This document shows positions 28,561 through 37,911 of a stretch of DNA of 64,000 nt, piece after piece. How positions within the stretch are numbered: the stretch's first letter is position 1; every line of letters begins with the position of its first letter. Location of the stretch: positions 62,001 to 126,000 of the forward strand of contig NZ_JBLWZP010000007.1 in NCBI RefSeq assembly GCF_048266365.1, in the 5' to 3' direction. This DNA is from Galbibacter sp048266365. GTDB lineage: Bacteria; Bacteroidota; Bacteroidia; Flavobacteriales; Flavobacteriaceae. The position numbers and the translations under genes are program-made. Below the pieces are notes generated by a model, which saw nothing but the letters and a program-made list of their open reading frames with translations, was not told the DNA's origin and did no database searches.

Positions 28561-29913
28561 ATGATTTCAATGGACCAGAAAATTAAGGTTTTCATGGAAG
28601 AAGTGAGAGCCCGGAACCCACATGAGAAAGAATTTCTTCAGGCAGTACATGAAGTGGCAGAGGCTGTAATTCCTTATATTGCAAAGCATGAGCTGTATAA
28701 TGGTAGAAATATATTGTTGAGATTGGCTGAACCTGAAAGAGCTATTACATTCAGGGTTCCATGGGTAGACGACACTGGCGAAATACGTGTAAACAGAGGA
28801 TATAGAATTCAAATGAGCTCTGTTATTGGTCCTTACAAAGGAGGTCTTCGATTTCACCCTACGGTGAATATGAGTATTTTAAAATTTCTTGCTTTCGAAC
28901 AAGTTTTTAAAAATAGTTTGACCACACTCCCAATGGGTGGAGGGAAAGGCGGATCTGATTTTGACCCTAAGGGCAAATCCGATCGTGAAGTAATGCGTTT
29001 TTGTCATAGTTTTATGACAGAGTTATACCGCCACATTGGACCTAATACTGACGTTCCTGCCGGGGATATAGGTGTTGGTTCGCGTGAGGTAGGTTTCTTA
29101 TTCGGAATGTACCGTAAGATCAGTAATGAATTTACTGGTGTACTTACCGGAAAAGGACTTTCTTGGGGAGGTTCTTTGATTCGTCCTGAGTCTACAGGGT
29201 ATGGGACAGTGTATTTCGCACAGAACATGTTTAGACTAAAAGGAGATAGTTTTAAAGGGAAAGTGGTAACGATCTCCGGATCTGGTAATGTTGCTCAGTA
29301 TGCAACTGAAAAAGCCAATGAACTTGGAGCTAAAGTAATAACACTTTCAGATTCTTCAGGAACTCTATATGACAAGGATGGTATCGACAGTGAGAAACTA
29401 GCCTATGTTATGGAGCTCAAGAATGTAAGACGTGGTAGGATATCCGAATATGTGGAAAAATATCCTAACGCTGAATTTTACACCGGAAAAACACCTTGGC
29501 ATATCCCATGTGATGTTGCGCTTCCATGTGCAACACAAAATGAACTTCATGGTAAGGATGCTGCTACACTAATCCAAAATGGATGTATTTGTGTTAGTGA
29601 AGGTGCAAACATGCCCAGCACACCTAAGGCTATGAATACTTTTGTAAACGCTAAAATCCTTTATGCTCCAGGTAAGGCGTCTAATGCCGGTGGGGTTGCG
29701 GTTTCCGGATTGGAAATGGCACAGAACTCTATGCGATATAGCTGGAGTAGAGAAGATGTCGATCATAAGTTACAAGGTATTATGAACCAGATTCACGATT
29801 CATGTATTGAGCATGGAAGTGATCCTGATGGATACATCAACTATGTTAGAGGCGCAAATATTGCCGGCTTTGTAAAAGTAGCTGATGCTGTATTGGCTCA
29901 AGGCGTAGTTTAA
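28561..29913 (+). CDS. gdhA: NADP-dependent glutamate dehydrogenase, hexameric
   Basis: 450 residues (447 if the ATG at 28570 is used). Glutamate-binding and catalytic segments are clear: GPYKGGLRFHPTVN, PMGGGKGGSDFDPKGKSD and TDVPAGDIGVGSREVGFL, then a Rossmann domain with SGSGNVAQYA (about 240-249). Length and sequence fit the NADP-specific hexameric class that assimilates ammonium into glutamate. Confidence 0.94.
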   Translation: MISMDQKIKVFMEEVRARNPHEKEFLQAVHEVAEAVIPYIAKHELYNGRNILLRLAEPERAITFRVPWVDDTGEIRVNRGYRIQMSSVIGPYKGGLRFHPTVNMSILKFLAFEQVFKNSLTTLPMGGGKGGSDFDPKGKSDREVMRFCHSFMTELYRHIGPNTDVPAGDIGVGSREVGFLFGMYRKISNEFTGVLTGKGLSWGGSLIRPESTGYGTVYFAQNMFRLKGDSFKGKVVTISGSGNVAQYATEKANELGAKVITLSDSSGTLYDKDGIDSEKLAYVMELKNVRRGRISEYVEKYPNAEFYTGKTPWHIPCDVALPCATQNELHGKDAATLIQNGCICVSEGANMPSTPKAMNTFVNAKILYAPGKASNAGGVAVSGLEMAQNSMRYSWSREDVDHKLQGIMNQIHDSCIEHGSDPDGYINYVRGANIAGFVKVADAVLAQGVV

Positions 29914-29933
29914 GATAAGAGATTCAATTAAAA

Positions 29934-29976
29934 ACCCTGGAGTTTCATAGAAACTTCAGGGTTTTTAATTTATACC
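29934..29976 (+). terminator. Intrinsic terminator of gdhA
   Basis: Stem CCCTG-AGTTTC paired with GAAACT-CAGGG, one internal G-T pair, loop ATA, followed by TTTTT and AT-rich DNA. A-run before the stem could allow use in both directions. Confidence 0.85.
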
Positions 29977-30010
29977 AAAATGGAGTCTGGGAGATCACTA
30001 CTTTTGTATT

Positions 30011-30727
30011 ATGATTATCACAACTAAGGCCATTGTATTATCCACGATCAAATACGGAGATTCGAACTTGATCGTTCGCTTGTTTACCGAGAGTGACGGG
30101 ATGAAATCTTATATGGTAAGGGGAGTGTTGTCTTCAAGAAAAGGCAAGTTCAAAAAAGGATACTTTCAACCCCTAACAATCCTGGAAATTGTTGCGAACC
30201 ATCGCAATAAGGGAACCTTAGAGACGCTACGAGATGTTAAGCTCCACACTGCTTATATAAGTTTACAAACTGATGTGGTGAAAAGTTCCCTCGGTATGTT
30301 TCTATCAGAGATGCTAGTGGTATCCATGCAGGAAGAGGAGCAAAACACACCCTTATTTCAATTTATATACCAAGGCATGATGTGGTTGGATACCAACGTA
30401 AAAATTGCTAATTTTCATATCGCTTTTCTTTTAGAGCTAACAACGCATTTGGGGTTTTATCCGGACACATCCAAAGTACATTACCCTTATTTTGATCTAA
30501 AAGAAGGAGATTTTTCACCTACGATTCGAAGTGAAGTGATCGATGGTGAAACATTGGTAGATTTTAAAAAGTTTTTAGATTCTGATTTTCAAACTGCTTG
30601 TGAAATTAAACTCAACAGGCAGTCCAGGGGATTACTTCTGGATCAAATTATACGCTATTATCAGTATCATTTAGTGGCCTTTAAAAAACCAAAATCCTTG
30701 GAGATCCTACCCGAAATTTTCACCTAG
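30011..30727 (+). CDS. recO: DNA repair protein RecO
   Basis: 238 residues: an N-terminal OB fold (KAIVLSTIKYGDSNLIVRLF, about 5-24, then GRKGKFKKG-type loop SSRKGKFKKGYFQPL) and a helical C-terminal domain. The zinc-finger cysteines found in some RecO proteins are absent, as is usual in this phylum. Loads RecA with RecR in the RecFOR gap-repair pathway. The next gene, also a DNA-metabolism gene, follows after 29 nt. Confidence 0.9.
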   Translation: MIITTKAIVLSTIKYGDSNLIVRLFTESDGMKSYMVRGVLSSRKGKFKKGYFQPLTILEIVANHRNKGTLETLRDVKLHTAYISLQTDVVKSSLGMFLSEMLVVSMQEEEQNTPLFQFIYQGMMWLDTNVKIANFHIAFLLELTTHLGFYPDTSKVHYPYFDLKEGDFSPTIRSEVIDGETLVDFKKFLDSDFQTACEIKLNRQSRGLLLDQIIRYYQYHLVAFKKPKSLEILPEIFT

Positions 30728-30756
30728 GATTTTAATGAAAGATATCAAAACAGACA

Positions 30757-32133
30757 ATGAAATACGCTATTATCGATGTTGAAACCACGGGTCTTGCAGG
30801 GAGTAACAATAAGGTTACAGAAATCGCTGTTGCTATCCATGATGGAGCCAGAGTGATCGATGAGTTTCATACCCTAGTGAATCCACTAATTCCAATAGCC
30901 CCTTACGTAGTAGGCTTAACAGGAATTGATGATGGTATGGTTCAGGATGCACCTGTCTTTGACGCCATTGCGGACCAGCTGCTTCAGCTGACTGAAGACT
31001 GTGTTTTTGTAGCTCATAATGTGAGTTTTGATTATAGCGTCATTCAAAAAGAATTCAAGTCTATAGGCGTTAACTATCAACGAAAAAAACTTTGTACAGT
31101 ACGATTGTCTCGAAAAATATTTCCGGGTTTAAAATCCTATAGTTTAGGGAAGCTGTGTAGTTATCTTGATATAAAATTAAACAACCGCCATCGCGCCAAA
31201 GGCGATACCGATGCCACAGTGATTCTTTTTGAAAAATTACTTCGAAATGATTCTCAAAACCTAATTTCCGGGCAACTTAATTTTCGTAGTGGTGAGGCCG
31301 CCTTACCTTCATTATTGTCCAAAGAAACTGTAGATAAATTGCCTAGTAAACCTGGTGTTTATTATTTTAAAGACAGTAACGGGGTGGTTATTTATGTGGG
31401 TAAAGCGATCCACATAAAAAAAAGAGTGCTGAGTCATTTTTATGACAAAAAGGAAAATGAAATGGCCTTGTGTCGTGAGACGGCTACCATTGATTTTGAA
31501 GAGTCAGGCAGTGAGTTGTTGGCTCTCTTAATGGAATCTGTAGCTATTAAAAAATACTTTCCCAAATTTAATCGTGCCCAAAAGCTCTCCAATAGAGGTT
31601 ATGCAATACTTTCTTACACCAATCGACTTGGCATCATTCAACTAGGCTATAATAAAACCAAGCTTGTTCCAAAACCACTGGCAATCTTTTATAAGGTGAG
31701 CGACTGTATTGCCTTTCTGGAGAACCTATGTGAGAGATTCGACCTATGCCCTAAGTATACACAACTGCTTCCGGCTTCAAAATCAGGCTCGGGTTGTGAT
31801 CACTTTAAGCTTCATAATTGTCGTGGGATCTGTAAGGGAGAAGAATCAGTTGGACACTATAACCAAAGAGTTAAAGAAGCCTTGGAGACCTCAAAGGTAT
31901 TGGCTGATAATTTTGTTTTAGTAGGTCCCGGTAGGAGCTCAGAGGAAAAAGGAATCGTCTGGGTTGAGAACGGTATTTATCGTGGTTACGGTTTTGTAGA
32001 GTCTTCGATACAGATTTCAGTATACGATGAGTTCATGGATTATATACAGCTTCAAAAGAATGACAATGATAGTTATAGCATAGTGCAACAATTTCTAACC
32101 AAAGGAAAAAATTACGAAATAATTAGACCGTAG
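30757..32133 (+). CDS. DnaQ-type 3'-5' exonuclease fused to UvrC-like GIY-YIG nuclease
   Basis: 458 residues. Residues 1-165 form a DEDDh exonuclease with D7-V-E9, D92 in SFDYSVI, H145 and D150. Residues 195-285 form a GIY-YIG domain: G200-VYYF, then Y213-VGKA, R223 and E260 in LLMESVAIKKYF, as in the UvrC N-terminal nuclease. The remaining 170 residues resemble a UvrC-like cysteine-containing region (GSGCDHFKLHNCRGICKG). No helix-hairpin-helix is seen. Such fusions are known in actinobacteria and Bacteroidota as accessory repair nucleases. Likely co-transcribed with recO. Confidence 0.88.
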   Translation: MKYAIIDVETTGLAGSNNKVTEIAVAIHDGARVIDEFHTLVNPLIPIAPYVVGLTGIDDGMVQDAPVFDAIADQLLQLTEDCVFVAHNVSFDYSVIQKEFKSIGVNYQRKKLCTVRLSRKIFPGLKSYSLGKLCSYLDIKLNNRHRAKGDTDATVILFEKLLRNDSQNLISGQLNFRSGEAALPSLLSKETVDKLPSKPGVYYFKDSNGVVIYVGKAIHIKKRVLSHFYDKKENEMALCRETATIDFEESGSELLALLMESVAIKKYFPKFNRAQKLSNRGYAILSYTNRLGIIQLGYNKTKLVPKPLAIFYKVSDCIAFLENLCERFDLCPKYTQLLPASKSGSGCDHFKLHNCRGICKGEESVGHYNQRVKEALETSKVLADNFVLVGPGRSSEEKGIVWVENGIYRGYGFVESSIQISVYDEFMDYIQLQKNDNDSYSIVQQFLTKGKNYEIIRP

Positions 32134-32157
32134 ATCCAATTGTTTTTAAAATACTTT

Positions 32158-32165
32158 TACTTTTG
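32158..32165 (+). promoter_or_regulatory. -7 promoter element of tRNA-Arg
   Basis: TACTTTTG, exact TAnnTTTG match 9 nt before the tRNA. A possible TTG at 32140-32142 is only 15 nt away. Confidence 0.5.
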
Positions 32166-32174
32166 CACTCACAT

Positions 32175-32246
32175 AGCCCCGTAGTTCAAGGGATAGAATA
32201 GAAGTTTCCTAAACTTTAGATCCAGGTTCGAGTCCTGGCGGGGCTA
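32175..32246 (+). tRNA. tRNA-Arg (anticodon CCT)
   Basis: 72 nt fold into a full cloverleaf. Acceptor AGCCCCG/CGGGGCT, U8-A9, D stem GTTC/GAAT, anticodon stem GAAGT/ACTTT with loop TTCCTAA (anticodon CCT at 32208-32210, reading AGG), 4-nt variable loop, T arm CCAGG-TTCGAGT-CCTGG, discriminator A. CCA is not encoded. Degenerate accessory genes begin directly downstream, so this may be an integration site. Confidence 0.93.
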
Positions 32247-32342
32247 CTAGATAAGGAATTTATAAAAAGTAAATACTATCAATGGTATCGCAAACAACTT
32301 CGTCTGTTTCTAACTTAAAAAACAGTTTTTTATAAAAAGGAA

Positions 32343-32596
32343 ATGAACGTTTCTCCCGAAAATTTTGTTATTAGAAAAGTAAGAACCAAATGGGGCAGTT
32401 GAAATGATTTAACTAGAACAATATGGTTTGATATTGAATTAGCTAAAAAAACCAATAAACTGCATCGGATATATTGTTGTTCACGAATTGGTTCATCTAA
32501 AAGAACGTAAGCACAACAAGAATTTTATTAATGAATAAGTATATGTCCAATTGGCAATTGAGGACAAAGGAATTGAATAAGTTACCTATATTCTAA
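32343..32596 (+). pseudogene. Degraded YgjP-like (M48/WLM-type) metallopeptidase
   Basis: Three frames together rebuild the C-terminal half of a YgjP-like metal-dependent hydrolase. First, VSPENFVIRKVRTKWGS with a TGA (32400-32402) where Cys of WGSC is expected, then TIWFDIELAKK. Second, YIVVHELVHLKERKHNKNF with the HExxH zinc site. Third, MNKYMSNWQLRTKELN, ending at 32596. One nonsense change and two frameshifts, so non-functional. Such proteins often accompany type I restriction genes; none is seen here. Confidence 0.65.
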
Positions 32597-32619
32597 ACAC
32601 GAAAAACAATACTTAAGTC

Positions 32620-34007
32620 ATGCCCGAACAACAAAACATAGAATACAAAAGTGCTTGGCACGATGATTATCTGAAATGGGTATGCGGTTTTGCTAATGCT
32701 CAGGGCGGAGTAATTTATATTGGTAAAGATTATAATGGAAACGTATCGGGAATTGATCACTTCAAAAGGTTAATGGACGATATTCCCAATAAAATCCGTA
32801 ATGCAATGGGGATTACCGTTGAAGTAAATCTACACGAAGAATCGGACAAGTATTTTATTGAAATCTTTACCCACCCTTATTCTGTGCCTATTTCTTTGCG
32901 AGGTAGATATTATTACCGTAGTGGAAGTACCAAACAGGAACTGACAGGAACATCACTCAATGAATTTCTGTTAAAGAAATCAGGCAAAACTTGGGATGAA
33001 GTGATTTAACCTGATGCAACCTTTGATGATATTGATAAAAAATCCGTAGCCACCTTTATTCAGGAAGCCGAATATTCGGGACGTTTACCTGAAAGCAAAG
33101 GATTGTCCATTCCTGAATTGTTTGATAAATTAAGACTTGTCAAGAACGGACAGTTGAAACGGGCTGCGATTATCCTCTTTGGTAAAGATCCTGCAAAATT
33201 TTATCCAAATGCTCACGTAAAAATTGGTCGTTTTGGAAATGACGATGCCGATTTAATTTTTCAAGAGAAAGAAGAAAGTAATCTGATTACGCTGTATCAA
33301 TCCGTTTTGCAACAAATACACCACAAGTTTATCATCAAAAGAGTGTCATTTGAAGGAATGAAGCGTATAGAAACGCCTGAGTACCCGATTACAGCATTGC
33401 GTGAAGTAATTTTGAATTCACTTGAACACCGTACTTATATGGGCGCACCTATTCAGATACGAGTTTATGACGACAAAATCATTTTTTGGAACGAAGGAAC
33501 TTTACCACAAGGATTAAGTTTGGAAGCACTAACAGGTTTTCATGCTTCACAGCCAAGAAATACACTTATTGCCGATGTTTGTTTTAAAGGAGGGTTGATT
33601 GACACTTGGGGACGTGGAATACAAAAAATATATTCAGCCTGCGAAGAAGCAGGGCTACCAGAACCAGAAATAAAAGAATTTCAGAATGGGTTATTGGTAA
33701 CACTCTTCAAAAATAACCTTACAGCTGAACAGCTAACGAAACTTGGTTTGAATGAACGACAACTCAAAGCTGTTGAGTATGTGAAAGAAAAAGGGAAATC
33801 ACAAATAAAGAGTATCAAGAGTTAAATTCAATAGCTAAACCAACTGCAACAAGAGATTTAGCAGAATTAGTTGGGAGGTTTGGCATTTTCAAAAACATAG
33901 GAAGGGGAGCTGGAAGTTATTATGAAATAATTGGCTCAATTGGCTCACGATTGGCTCATAATTGGTTCATTTTAATATTCTACTATATTAACTTTCGTAC
34001 TTGGTGA
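32620..34007 (+). pseudogene. Broken AlbA_2/RecG-like ATP-binding protein
   Basis: The first part (32620-33009) opens EQQNIEYKSAWHDDYLKWVC and GFANAQGGVIYIGKDYNGNV, the AlbA_2 (Schlafen) domain. A TAA at 33007-33009 interrupts it, but the same frame continues with ATFDDIDKKSV and an ATPase C-terminal part (TALREVILNSLEHRTYMGAP, DTWGRGIQKI). At about 33795-33798 one A seems lost. The other frame then carries on as ITNKEYQELNSIAKPTATRD and LVGRFGIFKNIGRGAGSYYE to the stop at 34005-34007. One nonsense and one frameshift in an otherwise recognisable accessory gene. Confidence 0.75.
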
Positions 34008-34264
34008 GGTTAACTGCCCTAAATCCTGCAAAAAATGTTTCGAGATTTATTCGGTTTAGGTTACAATACGTAACAGAGAATAAAAATTCTTTTTTGTTCC
34101 GTTTTTATTTCGGCACAACTTGCTGTTAATCAGGTTTGTAAAACTGGTAATTTTATCGACCCTTGGCTGTCCCGGAGTTCTGAGTTCTTCGTCAAATTTG
34201 GGGAAATATCAGATTAAACAGTATAAATTTTTCGTATATTTTAGTATGTAAATATCTAATACCT

Positions 34265-34917
34265 ATGCGAATAAATCAGCTATTAAACAACCTCCCTAAA
34301 ATTAAAATATACAAATCACATTATAGGGATTCAAAACTTACTTTATACGGACTCATTCCTTTAAACGGCGCACGTTATCCTCATTGTAAGGTTTACAGCA
34401 AACAAATTCACGATCCCTATGAGCGTCATTTGAATGATCTGAGCATATTGGAGTATAGTGTGCACTTGATTTTAAGAACCCGAAAATTCAAATGTGCTAA
34501 CAACGGGTGTCCTCGCAAAGTTTTTTCAGAATAAACTCCTGGGATATTGCGTTATGTCCGGAGAACAAACCGACTGGATAAAATTATTGATACCATAACC
34601 TTGGAAACCAACACTCATCTGGGGGATATAATAACTAATTTATTATTAGCCCTTTAAGTTGTTTAAGCTTATGGCGTAAGTCCCATTATAGCTACTCACT
34701 ATTGTTTATACGCCAAGAGTGTTAGGGGTTGATGATAGGGCTTTTCGAGAAGAGGTAAATTATAGTATCGTACTGGTTAATATGGAAACATCCCGCGTAA
34801 TTCATCTGTTACCTTCCAGTGAGGGCAGTCAATTGAAAAAATGGTTAGCAAACATCGGGGATTGAAATTGTGACCAGAGATCGAACCAGCTCCTATACAC
34901 TCCCTCAGACTTTTTTT
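34265..34917 (+). pseudogene. Remnant of an ISL3-family transposase
   Basis: Residues encoded at 34265-34534 resemble the ISL3 zinc-ribbon and helix region (PHCKVYSKQIHDPYERHLND, RTRKFKCANNGCPRKVFSE), with the first ribbon Cys changed to Tyr. The middle is missing. A catalytic-core piece follows at about 34710-34860 (VLGVDDRAFREEVNYSIVLV, VIHLLPSSEGSQLKKWL), and after a frameshift IEIVTRDRTSSYT; then it stops. At least two frameshifts and a large deletion. I could not define the terminal inverted repeats; the upstream 34008-34264 and downstream 34918-35138 DNA shows no other gene. Confidence 0.65.
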
Positions 34918-35065
34918 ATAACAATTAATCGTTGTTTCATCAATGGGTGTCTTCCCTACAAAAAACTTCATATTATGTGTTTTGGGTATCTCTCCCTCAC
35001 AGACATCCCCCTTTTTTTCACCCTTATATACATCAATTAATTTATATGCCTAACATGTGAGCCAC

Positions 35066-35090
35066 CCACCTGTCATTAATTAGCAGGTGG
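35066..35090. repeat. Inverted repeat CCACCTG-N11-CAGGTGG
   Basis: Perfect 7-bp arms at 35066-35072 and 35084-35090 between the IS remnant and the esterase gene. No T-run follows on either strand, so a terminator role is doubtful. Confidence 0.4.
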
Positions 35091-35138
35091 AGTTGTCACA
35101 ATGTTTTTTAAGGATAAAAAGAGAATCTTGATTAATTT

Positions 35139-36707
35139 CTAATCTGCCCAGGCTTCACCTTCAGGACTTCGTCTCCACTCAAAATAATCATCGAGTACTT
35201 CAAGTGATTCTTCACTAGGAACAGGTCCCAGGTGAGGTATTGGTCCAAAATACATCACATCTTGCTGTAATTCATTATAACCTGGCCAATTCGTTAAACC
35301 TTCACCGTTTGGATTTCCAAACTTTGTAAAATTCGTCCAGTATGTGGCCATTGCATCTGATATCGCTCTATCCGAATCTGTTGTAGCAGGGTTGTTCTCA
35401 TCAAGATTGTTAAATACATAGGCAACTTCTTGCCCGTGTGGAGAACCATACCCATATTGAGGAGAATCCTCTGGATAATCAGGGTGTTGATCAAAATAAT
35501 AATAGTACACCTCAGATTTTCCAGTTTTGGATTGAAGGTTTGCCCAACTCCAAGTATGCCATCCAAAGGCTGCATCACGCATTAAATCTCGTGCTGTTTT
35601 TGGTACAGATTCTTTCCCTACAGGATATGCCTTTAATAAGTCATCGGCAAATTGACCATATCTTTTGTTCACATTTTCTATAAACTCTGTAGCAGTACCT
35701 TCGCGTGTAAAGCTTGCGCCTTCATCTGAGTTATAACCAATAAGAACCGGAACATCATTGTAATTACCAGCTTGGTATAACTTATGTTGATCATCTGGGA
35801 TGACATAACCGTCAGTAATTGGCCAAGCGCCACCCATTCCCATACCCATTGGAATTTCATCCACAGGTAAATTTCTGAGTTCATTAATGGATTTTACTCC
35901 AGCTTTTTCTGCATATTGAAGTCCATCCTTCTCTGCTATTTCCAAAGTTTTCATGTTCTCCCCTGGGTAGGTAGTTTCTCTAGTAGGACCAAAGGATCCT
36001 CCACTTTGAGAAATAGCACCTTGGAACAATCCTTTGGCTAGTGGGGAGGCACACAGCATGCTCACTGAAATACCACCTGCGGATTCACCAAATATTGTTA
36101 CTTTATTTGGATCTCCACCGAAAGCAGCAATATTTTCCTTAACCCATTTCAAGCCTGCGATTTGATCTAGAATCCCATAATTTCCGGATACCTGGTTTGG
36201 ATTCTCAGTACTTAGTTCCGGATGTGCCAAAAAGCCAAGTTGTCCTACGCGATAGGCAATGCTAACAAGGATTACGCCTCTATTAGCCAAAGCCGTTCCA
36301 TCATATACTGGCTCCGATGTCGCACCGAAGCTAAACCCGCCACCGTAGATCCATACCAATACTGGAATCTTTTCATCCATTTTTTTTGCAGGTGTCCAAA
36401 TATTCAAATAAAGACAATCCTCACTTTTACCTGTGGTATCATTACCTTGGATAGGAGCAGGCGCATATTTAGTGGTAATTTTTACGCCATCCCATGCGAT
36501 TGGTGGCTGTGGTGCACGCCATCGTAGATCGCCCACCGGTGGCTGCGCAAAGGGAATACCTTTAAACACCAATAGGCTGTCTTGGACAGTTCCTTTGACA
36601 ATTCCATAATTTGTTCGTATCTGAGCTGGATCAGTATCTTTTGGTTTTTTCTGGCAAGAAATAACAGTGACCAGCATTATACAGCTTAAAAGCATTTTCT
36701 GTATCAT
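35139..36707 (-). CDS. Type B carboxylesterase lipoprotein
   Basis: 522 residues with lipobox (VISC, C18). Carboxylesterase family: YGIVKGTVQD start, LNIWTPAK, VWIYGGGFSFGA oxyanion region, nucleophile FGESAGG, and His in GSPHGQE. It is exported and probably removes acyl groups, perhaps from polysaccharides given its neighbours. Third gene of a three-esterase minus-strand run, 20 nt after the previous gene. Confidence 0.9.
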   Translation of the reverse strand: MIQKMLLSCIMLVTVISCQKKPKDTDPAQIRTNYGIVKGTVQDSLLVFKGIPFAQPPVGDLRWRAPQPPIAWDGVKITTKYAPAPIQGNDTTGKSEDCLYLNIWTPAKKMDEKIPVLVWIYGGGFSFGATSEPVYDGTALANRGVILVSIAYRVGQLGFLAHPELSTENPNQVSGNYGILDQIAGLKWVKENIAAFGGDPNKVTIFGESAGGISVSMLCASPLAKGLFQGAISQSGGSFGPTRETTYPGENMKTLEIAEKDGLQYAEKAGVKSINELRNLPVDEIPMGMGMGGAWPITDGYVIPDDQHKLYQAGNYNDVPVLIGYNSDEGASFTREGTATEFIENVNKRYGQFADDLLKAYPVGKESVPKTARDLMRDAAFGWHTWSWANLQSKTGKSEVYYYYFDQHPDYPEDSPQYGYGSPHGQEVAYVFNNLDENNPATTDSDRAISDAMATYWTNFTKFGNPNGEGLTNWPGYNELQQDVMYFGPIPHLGPVPSEESLEVLDDYFEWRRSPEGEAWAD

Positions 36708-36727
36708 AATAAATTCTTTTAGCAGGT

Positions 36728-37894
36728 CTATTTAAATAATAATTGCGCAAATTCATGCAGTGACCTGCGCCATGTCTGCCACTCATGTGCTGTGCCGGGA
36801 GACTCATAGAATGTATAAGGAATACCTTGTTTTTCTAACATTTTTTTAAAAGCTCCGACTGAACCTGGGAATGGATTCGGTTCTTTAGTTCCTAAGGATA
36901 AAAAGAACACATCCGTTTTTTTGTCTACAGCAGCTCCATCCTTAAAGGCGCCATCTAGAAAGGTGACTGGATCAATTGCGTCACTACTGGGATAATTTGA
37001 GGTACCGCTAAAACCTCCATAGGAGGTAAATTTATCCAAATTATTCATGAAGATGCGCATCGTTTGATTAGCCCCCATGGAAAGCCCTGCGATGGCTCTA
37101 TGCTTGCGATCTTTAAGGGTGCGGTACTCTGCATCTATCATTGGAATTACTTCGTCGAGCATCACATCCTCAAAAGCGGATGGAGAACGGTTTTGGTTAC
37201 CATCTGTTTCACTGGCAGGTCTGGACGCATAGCCATTTTCCATGACTACGATAAAAGAAACAGCTTTACCCGATGCCATAAGATTGTCTAGGATTAAATT
37301 GGCCTTACCTTGAGAGGACCATCCGGTTTGATCTTCAAAACTCCCATGTTGAAGGTACAACACAGGGTAGTGAGTGTCCATATCCTTATGATAATTAGGT
37401 GGCGTATAGATAAAGCAATCACGCCAAGTTTTGGTGATTTCAGAAAAGTAGAACTTTTGAGTTATTTTTCCGTGAGGTACTTTCTTCATGGCATAGATAT
37501 CCTGATCATGTGCAGGAATTTCAATACCACTTCCCCAACGACCTGCACCGTAATAAGATTTACTACCGGGATCGTTCACTGAAGCACCATCAATATTGAG
37601 TTGATAATAATGGAATCCCTCATCTTGAGGATCAGATTCTCCACTCCACATACCATCTTGATCTTTAACCATATCGTATTTTACACCCCCAATATCCAAT
37701 TTGACGTAATTGGCGTCAGGAGCGGTAATACGTGCGCGTACCTTACCCTTTGCATTGACCATGGGATATTGTTTTCCAGGCTGATTGGTCTGCGCAGGGA
37801 AGAAGCCTTGATTTTTATCACTGTTATCCTGAGATGACCCCAGAGCAGGGATCATCAAGATAAACAGTATTGCGATTGATAATTTATTCATCAT
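36728..37894 (-). CDS. Exported CE1-like esterase with N-terminal E-set domain (copy 1)
   Basis: 388 residues: signal peptide, an N-terminal immunoglobulin-like E-set domain (about 45-125; ARITAPDANYVKLDIGGVKY), and an esterase D/CE1 alpha/beta-hydrolase domain with nucleophile AIAGLSMGANQT and His in GTAHEWQTWRRSLHEFAQLL. This architecture is found in xylan-side-chain esterases (feruloyl or acetyl esterases). Neighbouring copy 2 shares the layout, pointing to tandem duplication. Confidence 0.87.
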   Translation of the reverse strand: MMNKLSIAILFILMIPALGSSQDNSDKNQGFFPAQTNQPGKQYPMVNAKGKVRARITAPDANYVKLDIGGVKYDMVKDQDGMWSGESDPQDEGFHYYQLNIDGASVNDPGSKSYYGAGRWGSGIEIPAHDQDIYAMKKVPHGKITQKFYFSEITKTWRDCFIYTPPNYHKDMDTHYPVLYLQHGSFEDQTGWSSQGKANLILDNLMASGKAVSFIVVMENGYASRPASETDGNQNRSPSAFEDVMLDEVIPMIDAEYRTLKDRKHRAIAGLSMGANQTMRIFMNNLDKFTSYGGFSGTSNYPSSDAIDPVTFLDGAFKDGAAVDKKTDVFFLSLGTKEPNPFPGSVGAFKKMLEKQGIPYTFYESPGTAHEWQTWRRSLHEFAQLLFK

Positions 37895-37911
37895 TTAATT
37901 CGTTTGTTGTA

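Noticed and set aside
34777..34971. 64-codon minus-strand frame
   Set aside because: It lies opposite the ISL3 remnant core, which explains the DNA better.
35066..35090. Hairpin CCACCTG/CAGGTGG as terminator of the esterase operon
   Set aside because: No T-run on either strand; kept only as an inverted repeat.
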